64,000 nt of DNA from NCBI RefSeq assembly GCF_008843165.1, contig NZ_CP044427.1, forward strand, positions 1,364,001-1,428,000, written 5' to 3'. The position numbers and the translations under genes were made by a program. Shown piece by piece: positions 51,091 to 60,475 of the stretch. Every line of letters starts with the position of its first letter. Within the stretch, counting starts at the first letter, position 1. Source of the DNA: Ornithinimicrobium pratense. Its GTDB lineage: Bacteria; Actinomycetota; Actinomycetes; Actinomycetales; Dermatophilaceae. Below the pieces are notes generated by a model. That model worked only from the letters and a program-made list of their open reading frames with translations. It ran no database searches and was not told the DNA's origin.

Positions 51091-52182
51091 GTGGACCTGC
51101 CCGTGATGCCCCCGGTGAGCCCCATGCTGGCCAAACCGGCCACCAGCCTGCCCGAGGGCTGGCTCTACGACCCCAAGTGGGACGGCTTCCGGTCGATCAT
51201 CTTCCGCGACGGCGACGAGGTCGAGCTGGGCTCGCGCAACGAGAAGCCGATGACGCGCTACTTCCCTGAGCTCGTCGAGGCGGCCCGGGCCGAGCTGCCT
51301 GGGCGGTGCGTGGTGGACGGGGAGATCGTCGTCGCGGACGCCACGGGGGAACGGCTGGACTTCGAGGCACTCGGTCAGCGCATCCATCCCGCGGACTCGC
51401 GCGTGCAGATGCTGTCCCAGGCCACGCCGGCGGCGTTCGTCGCCTTCGACCTCCTCGCCCTGGGTGAGGAGAACCTGACCGGTATGCCGTTCCGCGAACG
51501 GCGCGCCCGGCTCGAGCAGGTGCTGCCCGCGTCGTCGGCCGGGTCCATCCACCTGTCACCGCTGACCGACGACCCGCAGGTCGCGCTGCGGTGGTTCGCC
51601 GAGTTCGAGGGGGCGGGGCTGGACGGGGTCATCGGCAAGGATCCTGAGGCGACCTATCAGCCCAACAAGCGGGTGCTGACCAAGCTCAAGCACACCCGTA
51701 CCACCGACTGCGTGGTCGCCGGCTACCGCACCCACAAGTCCAGCGACGAGGCGATCGGTTCGTTGCTGCTCGGGCTCTACCGGCCCGACGGGCAGCTGGC
51801 CCACGTCGGCGTCTCCTCCTCGTTCCCAATGGCCAGGCGCCGGGCGCTGTTCGAGGAGCTGCAACCGTGGGTGACCGACCTGGAGGGCCACCCCTGGGAC
51901 TGGGCGCGGCACCTGGAGGGGGAGCGGACCCCGAGCAGGAGCACCGGGTCGAGGTGGGCCGCGGGCAAGGACCTGTCGTTCACGCCGCTGCGCCCGGAGC
52001 GGGTTGTCGAGGTCCGCTACGACTACCTCGAGGGCGACCGGTTCCGGCACACCGCTCAGTTCGTGCGCTGGCGGCCGGACCGCGAGCCGGAGAGCTGCAC
52101 CTACGACCAGCTGGACCTACCCACGGACTACCCGCTCAGCCAGGTGCTGGGGGCGCCGCTGACCGGGGGAGGCGCGCGGTGA
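51091..52182 (+). CDS. ATP-dependent DNA ligase
   Basis: A 363-aa ligase. The AMP-binding lysine is in WLYDPKWDGFRS (KxDG), preceded by MLAKPATSLPEGW. Motif III region FVAFDLLAL, motif IV-like GVIGKDPEATYQ, and motif V KLKHTRTTDCVV are visible. The OB-fold end SRWAAGKDLSFTPLRPERVV completes the module. It is like the ligase part of LigD but is separate from the polymerase encoded upstream. No ku gene lies in the window. The GTG at 51091 is preferred; an ATG is five codons downstream. Confidence 0.9.
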   Translation: MDLPVMPPVSPMLAKPATSLPEGWLYDPKWDGFRSIIFRDGDEVELGSRNEKPMTRYFPELVEAARAELPGRCVVDGEIVVADATGERLDFEALGQRIHPADSRVQMLSQATPAAFVAFDLLALGEENLTGMPFRERRARLEQVLPASSAGSIHLSPLTDDPQVALRWFAEFEGAGLDGVIGKDPEATYQPNKRVLTKLKHTRTTDCVVAGYRTHKSSDEAIGSLLLGLYRPDGQLAHVGVSSSFPMARRRALFEELQPWVTDLEGHPWDWARHLEGERTPSRSTGSRWAAGKDLSFTPLRPERVVEVRYDYLEGDRFRHTAQFVRWRPDREPESCTYDQLDLPTDYPLSQVLGAPLTGGGAR

Positions 52183-53492
52183 GCTGGCTGCCCGAGGTGC
52201 TCGCGCGTGCGGGGAAGACAGACGGGCAGAAGACAGGTGCGGGGAACCCAGGTGTGAGGAAGCCAGGTGTGAGGAAGCCAGTGCGAGGTCGCCAGGTCAC
52301 CCAGCAGCCCTCGTCCGAGCTCGGGTCCTCCCTGGGTCGGGCCGCGGTGGCCGGGATCACCGCGGCGGCCGGGGCAGCGGTCGGTGGCGCGGTCTCGATG
52401 GGGACGGCGACCTACTTCGCGCACCGGATCATCACGCCTGAGCATGAGAAGAAGGACGACACCACCATCCTGGCCGTCGACGAGGACGCCGGCACGGTGA
52501 CCTTCCGGCCGACCCCGTGGACCACCGCGCCAGGACGTTACGGGCTGTGGCTCGACCGGGGCGCCGGACATGCCCGGGTGGGGCAGGTGCTGGAGGAGGA
52601 CCGGCAGGTCAAGCCGCCGACGGTGACCCGGGAACTGCTCGGGGTGGACCAAGGGGAGATCGCGCCGGGCCCGGCCCGGTGGAACAAGTACTTCTTCTTC
52701 GGCACACCAGGGTCGGCGGTCGGGCTGGACTACGAGGACGTGGTGGTCACCTCCGACATCGGCGACCTGGCAGCGTGGCGCGTCCCCCCGCAGGAGGGGA
52801 CCGACAACGGCGACTGGGCGATCCTGGTGCACGGCCGCAGCGCCATGCGTGAGGAGACCTTGCGGGCGGTGCCGGTCCTGCACCGGTTGGGCTACACCAC
52901 CCTGATCCCCATGTACCGCAACGATATCGGCGCCCCGGCCTCCAGCGACGGCCGCTACAGCCTGGGGATGGCCGAGTGGCGGGACGTGGACGCCGCGCTG
53001 CGGTACGCCCTGGCGCACGGCGCGAAGCGGCTGGTCCTCATCGGCTGGTCGATGGGCGGCGCCATCGTGCTGCAGGCGCTAAACCGTTCTGACGTGGCGC
53101 ACCGGGTGCACCGGGTGGTCCTCAACGGCCCGGTGATCGACTGGGGCAATGTGCTGGCTCACCAGGCCGATCTGTATTTCATCCCGCGCCCGATCGACCA
53201 CCTCGCCCGTGGTCTGCTGCGCAGCAGGCTGTCCCGGCACGTGCTGGGGATCGCGGAGCCGGTCGACGTCGCGGCGACGAACTGGGTGGACCGTGCAGAC
53301 GAGGTGACCCACCGCATCTTCATCATCCACTCGGCGACCGACGAGACCGTCCCCTACGGGCCGTCCCAGAACCTTGCCCGGCGCCGCCCCGGTCTGGTGC
53401 ACACCTTCGTCTGGCCCCGGGCGCGGCACTGCCAGGAGTGGAACACCAACCCCTCGCTCTGGGACGACCTGGTCGCCAGCTTCCTGCGCTGA
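52179..53492 (+). CDS. alpha/beta hydrolase
   Basis: A 437-aa hydrolase. The N-terminus is basic with a duplicated GVRKP, then a hydrophobic segment (about residues 48-75, AAVAGITAAAGAAVGGAVSM) that may anchor it. The catalytic domain has AILVHGRSAMREE, the nucleophile elbow IGWSMGGAIV, a HSATDETVPYG acid loop and WPRARHCQEW with His. The GTG start overlaps the ligase stop by 4 nt, coupling it to the DNA-repair pair though no functional link is obvious. Confidence 0.85.
   Translation: MSWLPEVLARAGKTDGQKTGAGNPGVRKPGVRKPVRGRQVTQQPSSELGSSLGRAAVAGITAAAGAAVGGAVSMGTATYFAHRIITPEHEKKDDTTILAVDEDAGTVTFRPTPWTTAPGRYGLWLDRGAGHARVGQVLEEDRQVKPPTVTRELLGVDQGEIAPGPARWNKYFFFGTPGSAVGLDYEDVVVTSDIGDLAAWRVPPQEGTDNGDWAILVHGRSAMREETLRAVPVLHRLGYTTLIPMYRNDIGAPASSDGRYSLGMAEWRDVDAALRYALAHGAKRLVLIGWSMGGAIVLQALNRSDVAHRVHRVVLNGPVIDWGNVLAHQADLYFIPRPIDHLARGLLRSRLSRHVLGIAEPVDVAATNWVDRADEVTHRIFIIHSATDETVPYGPSQNLARRRPGLVHTFVWPRARHCQEWNTNPSLWDDLVASFLR
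52248..52277 (+). repeat. two tandem 15-bp units in the hydrolase N-terminus
   Basis: CCAGGTGTGAGGAAG occurs twice in direct succession (52248-52262, 52263-52277), giving GVRKPGVRKP. In frame, so the protein is only lengthened by five residues. Confidence 0.85.
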
Positions 53493-53602
53493 ACACCCGC
53501 CGAAGGGCTGTCGACCGACCCGGGGCCGGGCCACCATGCGCGGCCCAGGCGCGTGCTGCGTTGGGGAGGGCCGCGGCTGGCGGGCCTGGGTTGTCGACCA
53601 GC

Positions 53603-53642
53603 ATTCACCAGGGGCACGGTTCAAGGCCGCGCGCTGTTCACC
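53603..53642 (+). promoter_or_regulatory. GTTCACC-like half sites upstream of the Phn transporter
   Basis: ATTCACC (53603), GTTCAAG (53619) and GTTCACC (53636) lie 16-17 nt apart before phnD. GTTCACC is the conserved core of actinobacterial PHO boxes, but those units repeat every 11 nt, so the spacing is wrong for a classical box. In the 200-nt spacer I see no other strong signal. Confidence 0.25.
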
Positions 53643-53692
53643 CGGGCCCCGTGGGGTGGGGCAGACCCCCCACCGCTACGGAAGGCCCCACC

Positions 53693-54682
53693 ATGCCCAG
53701 GAGCACCACGACCGGTCCTCGCCACCTGGCGACCGTCCTCACCACCACCGCCATCTCCGCGTTGGTGCTAGCAGCCTGCGGGCAGTCCGCTGCCGACGGG
53801 GAGTCGGATGACACTGCCGCGGCCGCGACCGACGGCACCGGTGGCGGGACTATCACCATCACCGGAGTCCCGGCCGAGGAAGCCTCGGCCCTGGTGTCGA
53901 AGTTCGAGCTGCTGATGCACGTCATCGAGGAGGAGACCGGTCACGAGGTCGAGTTCAGCCACTCCACGGACTATGCCGCGGTGATCGAGGCGCTCGTCGC
54001 AGGACAGGCGGACATGTCGATCGGCTCGCCCTTCTCCTACGTGCGCGCCGGGGACCAGGGCGCGGAGGTGGAGGCGCTGGGCGGGCGTATCGAGACCGAA
54101 GGGGATGAGCCCGGGTACGTCTCCTACGCCCTCGTGCCCGCCGACTCCGACATCGAAGGTCTGGCGGACGTGGCGGGCCGGACGGTCTGCTACGTCGATG
54201 AGGGCTCTACCTCCGGCTACCTCTACCCCTCGGCCGGCATGCTCGACCACGACCTGGATCCCCAGGAGGACGTGAACGCCATCTTTACCGGCTCGCACGA
54301 CTCAGCCGTCCTGGCCATGCTCGACGGACAGTGCGACCTGGCGTTCGCCTACGACTCGATGGTCGAGGTGCTCATGCCCGAGCGCGGCGAGCTGTCCGAG
54401 GACCAGTACAAGGTGGTGTGGGAGTCCCCGTTGATCCCCGCATCCCCGATCTACATGAACACCGGGACCCTGGACCAGGAGACGCAGGACGTCCTGCGCC
54501 GGATCTTCCATGAGGAGCGTCTGATCAACGTGGACAACATGGTCGCCGCCGGCTACTGCGAAGACGTCGAGAGCTGTGTGCTGCCGGAGGATTCCTACGA
54601 GTACGCCCCGGTGGAGGACTCCACCTACGACGGCATCCGTGAGGTCTGCGAGATCACCCAGGCCTCGGCCTGCACCAGCTGA
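53693..54682 (+). CDS. phnD: PhnD-type substrate-binding lipoprotein
   Basis: A 329-aa extracytoplasmic binding protein of the phosphonate/phosphite family. Lipobox LVLAAC at residues 24-29 (after SALVLAACG) followed by an Asp/Thr-rich linker. Typical PhnD features: TDYAAVIEALVAGQADMSIG, GPFSYV-like SPFSYVRAG, VCYVDEGSTSGYLYPSA, FTGSHDSAVLAMLDGQCDLA. The ligand could be a phosphonate, phosphite or related anion; no C-P lyase genes are nearby. ATG at 53693 follows GGAAGG. First gene of phnDCE. Confidence 0.92.
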   Translation: MPRSTTTGPRHLATVLTTTAISALVLAACGQSAADGESDDTAAAATDGTGGGTITITGVPAEEASALVSKFELLMHVIEEETGHEVEFSHSTDYAAVIEALVAGQADMSIGSPFSYVRAGDQGAEVEALGGRIETEGDEPGYVSYALVPADSDIEGLADVAGRTVCYVDEGSTSGYLYPSAGMLDHDLDPQEDVNAIFTGSHDSAVLAMLDGQCDLAFAYDSMVEVLMPERGELSEDQYKVVWESPLIPASPIYMNTGTLDQETQDVLRRIFHEERLINVDNMVAAGYCEDVESCVLPEDSYEYAPVEDSTYDGIREVCEITQASACTS

Positions 54683-54693
54683 GCGGGACGACG

Positions 54694-55539
54694 ATGATGA
54701 GCACCGGGGCACCGGCGACTTCCCCCGTCCCTGCAGCCGAGGCTAACCCTGCCGGGATCCCCGGCGTGGGCGGAGGCGGCGGGCCCGGGCAGCACCTGTC
54801 CCTGCGTGGCGTGACCAAGAGGTTCGCCCCTGCCACCACCGCGGTGGACGACGTCACCCTCGAGATCGAGCCGGGCAGCTTCACGATCCTGCTCGGGCTC
54901 TCCGGCTCCGGCAAGTCCACCCTGCTGCGTCTGATCAACGGCTTGCACACCCCGACCTCCGGACGGGTGATGGTGCTGGGGGTCGACGTGGGCAGTGCCG
55001 GCCGGTCCCAGCTGCGTGCGGTGCGTCGTGAGGTCGGGATGGTCTTTCAGCAGTTCCACCTCGTGGGCTCGATGTCGACCCTGGAGAATGTCTGCACTGG
55101 GGCCCTGGGCAGCCTCCGGGGCCCCCGGGCGGGACTGTTCTCCTATCCGCGCGAGGTGCGTGCACGGGCTCTGGAGCAGCTGGAGCGGGTCGGCCTGGCC
55201 GACCAGCGCTTTCAGCGGGCAGACACTCTCTCCGGAGGGCAGCAGCAGCGGGTCGCAGTGGCCCGGGCCCTGGTGCAACGCCCCAAGATGCTGCTGGCCG
55301 ACGAACCGGTGGCCTCCTTAGACCCGGAGTCGAGCCACCAGATCATGTCCCTGATCTCCCGGATCGCGGTGGAGGACGAGCTCACCGTGGTCTGTAGCCT
55401 GCACCAGGTCGACCTGGCGCTGCGCTGGGGCCACCGGGTGCTGGGACTGCGCAAGGGTTCTGTCGTCCTCGACAAGCCCACCGACCGGGTCAGCGCGGAC
55501 GAGGCGATGGGGATCTACGCCTCGGTCGCCGGCACCTGA
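54694..55539 (+). CDS. phnC: PhnC-type ABC transporter ATP-binding protein
   Basis: A 281-aa ABC ATPase. After a Pro/Gly-rich N-terminus: Walker A LGLSGSGKSTLLR (near residue 70), VFQQFHLVGSMSTLENV (Q-loop), signature LSGGQQQRVAVARAL, Walker B MLLADEPVASLDPES and H-loop CSLHQVDLALR. The region matches PhnC. The start is 11 nt after phnD, and its stop overlaps the permease ATG (TGATG), so the operon is tightly packed. Confidence 0.92.
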   Translation: MMSTGAPATSPVPAAEANPAGIPGVGGGGGPGQHLSLRGVTKRFAPATTAVDDVTLEIEPGSFTILLGLSGSGKSTLLRLINGLHTPTSGRVMVLGVDVGSAGRSQLRAVRREVGMVFQQFHLVGSMSTLENVCTGALGSLRGPRAGLFSYPREVRARALEQLERVGLADQRFQRADTLSGGQQQRVAVARALVQRPKMLLADEPVASLDPESSHQIMSLISRIAVEDELTVVCSLHQVDLALRWGHRVLGLRKGSVVLDKPTDRVSADEAMGIYASVAGT

Positions 55540-57266
55540 TGAACAGCACCGTCGCGCCCCCCGAGCTGCGCAAGGGCGACCCGGAGCGGTCGCCGGAGCA
55601 GTCCGTCCCGCCGGTCGAGCAGGACAGGCGCACCATTCCGCTGCCCTCGCTAAGAGGACTGCTGGCCTGGGCGATCGTCCTCGCCTTCGTCAGCGGCGGC
55701 GTCTGGTCCATCATCGACCTGCGCATCAACATCGCCTCGCTGGCGGACAGTTGGGACAACGCGGTGCGCTTCATGAGGCGCACCCTGCCCCTGGACTTCC
55801 CGCCGTGGGTGGAGGTGGCGCGCACGACGGCCTACACCCTGGCCATCGTGCTCCTGGCTACCGTCCTCGCGGTGGTGCTCTCGACCGCAGTCGCCCTGCT
55901 CGCGGCCCGGACGACCTGCCGCTCGCCAGGTGTGCGCGGCGCGGCCCGCGCCTTCATCGTGCTCATGCGTGCCCTCCCCGAGCTGGTGCTGGCGATCATC
56001 TTCATCCGGATCTTCGGTTTCGGGGCGATGGCAGGTGTGCTGGCGCTGGGGCTGCACTCGATCGGGATGGTCGGCAAGATGTATGCCGACGCGATCGAGG
56101 ACCAGGACGATGGCCCCCGACGCAGCCTGGAGAGCGCCGGCGCCACCCGGCTGCAGCAGATCTTCGGCGCCACCATCCCCGGTGTGCTGCCAGCGATGGT
56201 GGCGACCGGGCTGCACCGCTTCGACATCAACCTGCGGGCCTCGGTGATCCTGGGCTTCGTGGGGATCGGTGGCATCGGTGCTGACCTGTCCAGCGCGCTG
56301 TCGACGATGAACTACTCGCGCGGGATGGCGTTGGCACTCGTGGTGCTCGTCCTGTGCATCGCGACGGAGCTGATCTCCGGCCTGCTCCGGATGAGGCTGC
56401 TGGGGCGCTCTGAACCCAGCAGGTTCGGTGTGCTCTGGGCCATCGACCGCGCCCGGTCCAAGGCGCGGGGCCAAGACGCCCAGCAGGGGACGATTCCGCC
56501 CTGGGACGGCGCCCGGATCACCCGGTTGAGCTACCTGGGCCTCAGCGTGCTCGCGGTCGTTGCATCGCTCTGGTATGCCGAGATCGACTGGCAGCGCTTC
56601 CTGGCGGGCTTTGGCCGGATACCGGACGTGGCGCAACGCTTCTGGCCGCCCTCGACGGGCGGTCACGCGGACGTGCTGCTGGACGCCCTGGTGACCACCT
56701 TCCAGATTGCGCTCGCGGCGACCCTGCTCGGGGTGCTCGTGGCCCTGCCGGTCGGCATCCTCGCGGCGCGCAACGTCGTACGCAACAAGGCGGTGGCGCA
56801 GACCTTCCGCACGATCATTGTGGTCACCCGAGGCATCCCCGAGCTGATCCTGGCGATCGTGCTGGTCATCATCTCCGGCCTGGGCGCCGTCGCGGGCACG
56901 CTGGCGCTGGCGATCGGGGCTACGGGTCTGTTCAGCAAACTGGTCGCCGACTCCATCGAGGAGACCGACGTGCGGGTGCAGGAGGCGGTCAGCACCGCTG
57001 GGGCAAGCCACTCTCAGGTCTTGGTGGCGGCGACCCTGCGACAGGCAGCGCCGTCGATCGCGAGTCACCTGATCTACCAGCTCGACGTCAACTTCCGATC
57101 GGCCACCCTGCTGGGCATTGTCGGGGCCGGCGGGATCGGCTTCTACCTGCTCAATGCCACGCGTGTCCTCCAGTTCGAGGTGGTCACCTTCATCCTGCTC
57201 CTAGTGATGGCCGTCGTGCTGGCGTTGGAAGGCATCGCCGTGCTGCTGAGGCGCATCGTGCGTTGA
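55539..57266 (+). CDS. phnE: PhnE-type permease, two permease units fused
   Basis: A 575-aa inner-membrane protein about twice the usual PhnE length (about 260-280). The first unit has LPLDFPPWVEVARTTAYTLA and the EAA-loop region ESAGATRLQQIFGATIPGV. The second has DVLLDALVTTFQIALAATLL, RGIPELILAIVLVI and EAVSTAGASHSQVLVAATLR. Each has about five or six transmembrane segments. The homodimer is replaced by a pseudo-heterodimer in one chain. Third gene of phnDCE; PPK2 follows 61 nt downstream. Confidence 0.9.
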   Translation: MNSTVAPPELRKGDPERSPEQSVPPVEQDRRTIPLPSLRGLLAWAIVLAFVSGGVWSIIDLRINIASLADSWDNAVRFMRRTLPLDFPPWVEVARTTAYTLAIVLLATVLAVVLSTAVALLAARTTCRSPGVRGAARAFIVLMRALPELVLAIIFIRIFGFGAMAGVLALGLHSIGMVGKMYADAIEDQDDGPRRSLESAGATRLQQIFGATIPGVLPAMVATGLHRFDINLRASVILGFVGIGGIGADLSSALSTMNYSRGMALALVVLVLCIATELISGLLRMRLLGRSEPSRFGVLWAIDRARSKARGQDAQQGTIPPWDGARITRLSYLGLSVLAVVASLWYAEIDWQRFLAGFGRIPDVAQRFWPPSTGGHADVLLDALVTTFQIALAATLLGVLVALPVGILAARNVVRNKAVAQTFRTIIVVTRGIPELILAIVLVIISGLGAVAGTLALAIGATGLFSKLVADSIEETDVRVQEAVSTAGASHSQVLVAATLRQAAPSIASHLIYQLDVNFRSATLLGIVGAGGIGFYLLNATRVLQFEVVTFILLLVMAVVLALEGIAVLLRRIVR

Positions 57267-57327
57267 GGGTGGGGCCGGGCACGGTATTGGCCTGCGCCGG
57301 AAGAGGTGTGGCTGACAGGATGGTCCG

Positions 57328-58194
57328 ATGGCCAAGATCAAGCGCACCATCGAGACCGACCGACCGTTTGCCGATGCGCTGCGGGTGCGCGAGGGCTTCG
57401 TGCTCTCCGACCTCGACCCGCGCAGCACGCCGGCCTTCACGGGCAAGAAGGATGACGGCAAGGCGGCGCTGCTGGAGCACGACGACGAGTTGTCGGGCCT
57501 GCAGGAAAAGCTGTATGCCGCCAGCGTGGGCGGCAACTCTCGGCGCCGGGTGCTGCTGGTCGTGCAGGGGATGGACACCTCGGGCAAGGGCGGGCTCATG
57601 CGCCACGTCGTCGGCCTGGTCGATCCCCAGGGGGTGCAGATCACAGCCTTCAAGAAGCCGACCGAGGAGGAGCTGAGCCACCCCTTCCTGTGGCGCATCC
57701 GCAAACGGCTGCCGGAGCCGGGGAAGATTGGCGTCTTCGACCGCTCCCACTACGAGGACGTGCTGGTGGTGCGGGTGCACGACCTGGTCCCGCCTCAGCA
57801 GTGGGCGCGCCGCTACGCCACCATCAACGACTTCGAGCAGGGCTTGGTCGACGACGAGACCAGCGTGGTCAAGGTGATGCTGCACATCTCCTCGGCCGAG
57901 CAGAAGGATCGACTTGGGAGGCGGCTGGACCGGCCCGACAAGCACTGGAAGTTCAACCCCGGTGACATCGACGAGCGGGAGCACTGGCCCGCCTACCAGG
58001 AGGCATACCAGGCGGCCTTGGACCGGTGCAACAGTGAGTCGGCACCGTGGTTCGTGGTGCCGGCCGACCGCAAGTGGTATGCCCGCCTGGCGGTCCAGCA
58101 GCTGCTACTGGAGCACCTGCGGGCCCTCGATCTGCAGTGGCCGGTCGCCGATTTCGACGTGCAGGAGCAGAAGAAGCGGCTGGCGCGGACCTGA
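57328..58194 (+). CDS. polyphosphate kinase 2 family protein
   Basis: A 288-aa PPK2-family kinase transferring phosphate between polyphosphate and nucleotides. Walker A-like LLVVQGMDTSGKGGLMRHVV at about 72-91, lid module region HPFLWRIRKRLPEPGKIGVF and Walker B-like FDRSHYEDVLVVRV, then VMLHISSAEQKDRLGRRLDR. A single-domain (class I-like) PPK2. It follows the phosphonate/phosphate-ester transporter genes, hinting at a phosphorus-storage link. The ATG at 57328 is preceded by GACAGGA. Confidence 0.93.
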   Translation: MAKIKRTIETDRPFADALRVREGFVLSDLDPRSTPAFTGKKDDGKAALLEHDDELSGLQEKLYAASVGGNSRRRVLLVVQGMDTSGKGGLMRHVVGLVDPQGVQITAFKKPTEEELSHPFLWRIRKRLPEPGKIGVFDRSHYEDVLVVRVHDLVPPQQWARRYATINDFEQGLVDDETSVVKVMLHISSAEQKDRLGRRLDRPDKHWKFNPGDIDEREHWPAYQEAYQAALDRCNSESAPWFVVPADRKWYARLAVQQLLLEHLRALDLQWPVADFDVQEQKKRLART

Positions 58195-58230
58195 GAGCTC
58201 AGGTGTCGCCGTGGCTGGGGGTCGCGCCGA

Positions 58231-60354
58231 TCAGGTGAGCCCTTCGGCCGGCACACCCTGCAGCACGACCACAGCACGCGGCCGCATCTCGTAGGTGTTG
58301 CCCGTCTCCCACAGCACCTCGTCCTCAGGGTCGCCACTGCTGGTGTCCACCACGGCCTGCCAGCTCGCGGCGTTGATCCCGTCGGGCACGGTGAACTGCA
58401 CCGGCTCGTGGTGGCCGTTGAAGAGCAGGAGGAAGTGGTCGTCCGTCATCGGCTCGCCACGCTCGTCGCGCTCGGTGATCGCCTCACCGTTGAGGAAGAC
58501 CATCACTGCCTGCTCGTGGGAGTGCCACCCCTCCTCGGTCATCAGGGTGCCGTCGGGAGAGAACCAGAGGATGTCGCCCAGGTCGCTCTGGCCGCCGTGT
58601 CCGGCGTCGCCGGCGAAGAACCGCCGCCGGCGGAAGACCGGGTGGTCGCGGCGGAGGGCGATGAGGTCGGCGGTGAAGTCGAGCAGCTGCTGCTGGTCGG
58701 TGTCGAGCACCCAGTCCATCCAGGCCAGCTCGTTGTCCTGGGCGTAGACGTTGTTGTTACCGCGCTGGGTGCGGGCGATCTCGTCGCCGTGGGCCATCAT
58801 GGGGACGCCCTGGCTGAGCATCAGCGTGGCCAGGAAGTTGCGGTGCTGGCGCTCGCGCAGGGCCAGCACGTCGGGGTCGTCCGTCGGGCCCTCGACGCCG
58901 CAGTTCCAGGAGCGGTTGTGCTCCTCCCCGTCAGCGCCGCCCTCGCCGTTGGCGTCATTGTGCTTGTGGTTGTAGGAGACCAGGTCGCGCATGGTGAAGC
59001 CGTCATGCGCGGTGACGAAGTTGATTGAGGCGATGGGCCTGCGCCCGCTGTGCTCGTAGAGGTCTGAGGAGCCGGTCAGCCGAGAAGCGAACTCGCCCAT
59101 GCTTGCCGGGGCACCCCGCCAGAAGTCGCGGACGGTGTCGCGGTACTTGCCGTTCCACTCGGTCCACAGCGGCGGGAAGTTGCCGACCTGGTAGCCGCCC
59201 TCGCCCAGGTCCCAGGGCTCGGCGATGAGCTTGACCTGGGAGATCACCGGGTCCTGCTGGATGATGTCGAAGAAGGCGGACAGCTTGTCGACCTCGTGGA
59301 ACTGGCGGGCCAGGGTGGCCGCCAGGTCGAAGCGGAAGCCATCGACGTGCATCTCGGTGACCCAGTAGCGCAGGCTGTCCATGATCAGCTGCAGCACGTG
59401 CGGGTGACGCATCAGCAAGCTGTTGCCGGTCCCGGTGGTGTCGTAGTAGTGGGCCTTGTCGGAGTCGACCAGGCGGTAGTAGCTGGCGTTGTCGAGACCG
59501 CGGAAGGACAACGTCGGGCCGAGGTGGTTGCCCTCGGCGGTGTGGTTGTAGACGACGTCGAGGATGACCTCGATGCCGGCGTCGTGCAGTGCCTTGACCA
59601 TCGACTTGAACTCGGTCACCTGCTGGCCGCGTTGGCCCGAGGATGAGTAGGCGTTGTGGGGGGCCAGGAAGCCGATGGTGTTGTAGCCCCAGTAGTTCGA
59701 CAGCCCGTTGTCCTGCAGGTGGGTGTCGTTGACGAACTGGTGGACGGGGAGCAGCTCAACTGCCGTGATGCCGAGCTGGACGAGGTGCTGCACGAGGGCG
59801 GGGTGCGCCATCCCGGCATACGTGCCCCGGATGTTCTCCGGCACCTCGGGGTGGGTCATCGTCATACCCTTGACGTGCGCCTCGTAGATGACGCTGTCGT
59901 GGTAGTCGTGGTTCGGCGGCCGGTCATGGCCCCAGTCGAAATATGGGTTGGTGACGACCCCGAGCATCGTGTGCGGCGAGGAGTCCTCCTCGTTGTAGGA
60001 GGTGGGATCGCCGAAGTCGTAGGCGAACAGCCCCTGGTGTCCCTGGATCTGGCCCTCGATGGCCTTGGCGTAGGGGTCCAGCAGGAGCTTGTGGGGATTG
60101 AACCGGTGCCCCTCGTCCGGCTCGTAGGCCCCGTGCACCCGGTAGCCGTAGCGCTGACCGGGCTGGCACGCCGGCAGGTAGGCGTGCCAGACGTAGGCGT
60201 CAACCTCGGTCAGCGGGATTCTAGTCTCCGCGCCCTGGTCGTCGATGAGGCACAGTTCGACGGCGGTGGCGTTCTCGGAGAAGACGGCGAAGTTCGTGCC
60301 GGTGCCGTCAAAGGTGGCGCCAAGGGGGTAGGGAGAGCCGGGCCAAACATCCAT
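58231..60354 (-). CDS. glgX: glycogen debranching enzyme
   Basis: A 707-aa GH13 isoamylase-type enzyme hydrolysing alpha-1,6 branches in glycogen. An N-terminal CBM48-like part (MDVWPGSPYPLGATFDGTG) is followed by VVYNHTAEGNHLGPTLSFRG, the nucleophile region DGFRFDLAATLAR, the acid/base EPWDLGEGGYQVGNFP, and VTAHDGFTMRDLVSYN (HD). The C-terminal beta domain ends EMRPRAVVVLQGVPAEGLT. The ATG at 60354 is divergent from the YihY gene. Confidence 0.97.
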   Translation of the reverse strand: MDVWPGSPYPLGATFDGTGTNFAVFSENATAVELCLIDDQGAETRIPLTEVDAYVWHAYLPACQPGQRYGYRVHGAYEPDEGHRFNPHKLLLDPYAKAIEGQIQGHQGLFAYDFGDPTSYNEEDSSPHTMLGVVTNPYFDWGHDRPPNHDYHDSVIYEAHVKGMTMTHPEVPENIRGTYAGMAHPALVQHLVQLGITAVELLPVHQFVNDTHLQDNGLSNYWGYNTIGFLAPHNAYSSSGQRGQQVTEFKSMVKALHDAGIEVILDVVYNHTAEGNHLGPTLSFRGLDNASYYRLVDSDKAHYYDTTGTGNSLLMRHPHVLQLIMDSLRYWVTEMHVDGFRFDLAATLARQFHEVDKLSAFFDIIQQDPVISQVKLIAEPWDLGEGGYQVGNFPPLWTEWNGKYRDTVRDFWRGAPASMGEFASRLTGSSDLYEHSGRRPIASINFVTAHDGFTMRDLVSYNHKHNDANGEGGADGEEHNRSWNCGVEGPTDDPDVLALRERQHRNFLATLMLSQGVPMMAHGDEIARTQRGNNNVYAQDNELAWMDWVLDTDQQQLLDFTADLIALRRDHPVFRRRRFFAGDAGHGGQSDLGDILWFSPDGTLMTEEGWHSHEQAVMVFLNGEAITERDERGEPMTDDHFLLLFNGHHEPVQFTVPDGINAASWQAVVDTSSGDPEDEVLWETGNTYEMRPRAVVVLQGVPAEGLT

Positions 60355-60475
60355 ACGTGGAGACTTTCGGGTGGGGGACAGGGGGTCGAGTGACCCCGTC
60401 GTCGGCAGCAGCCCATGATACTTCTCTTCTACCCGTATGCCGCCCCAGTTCGCCTGACCCGGTCCGCCCGCTACC

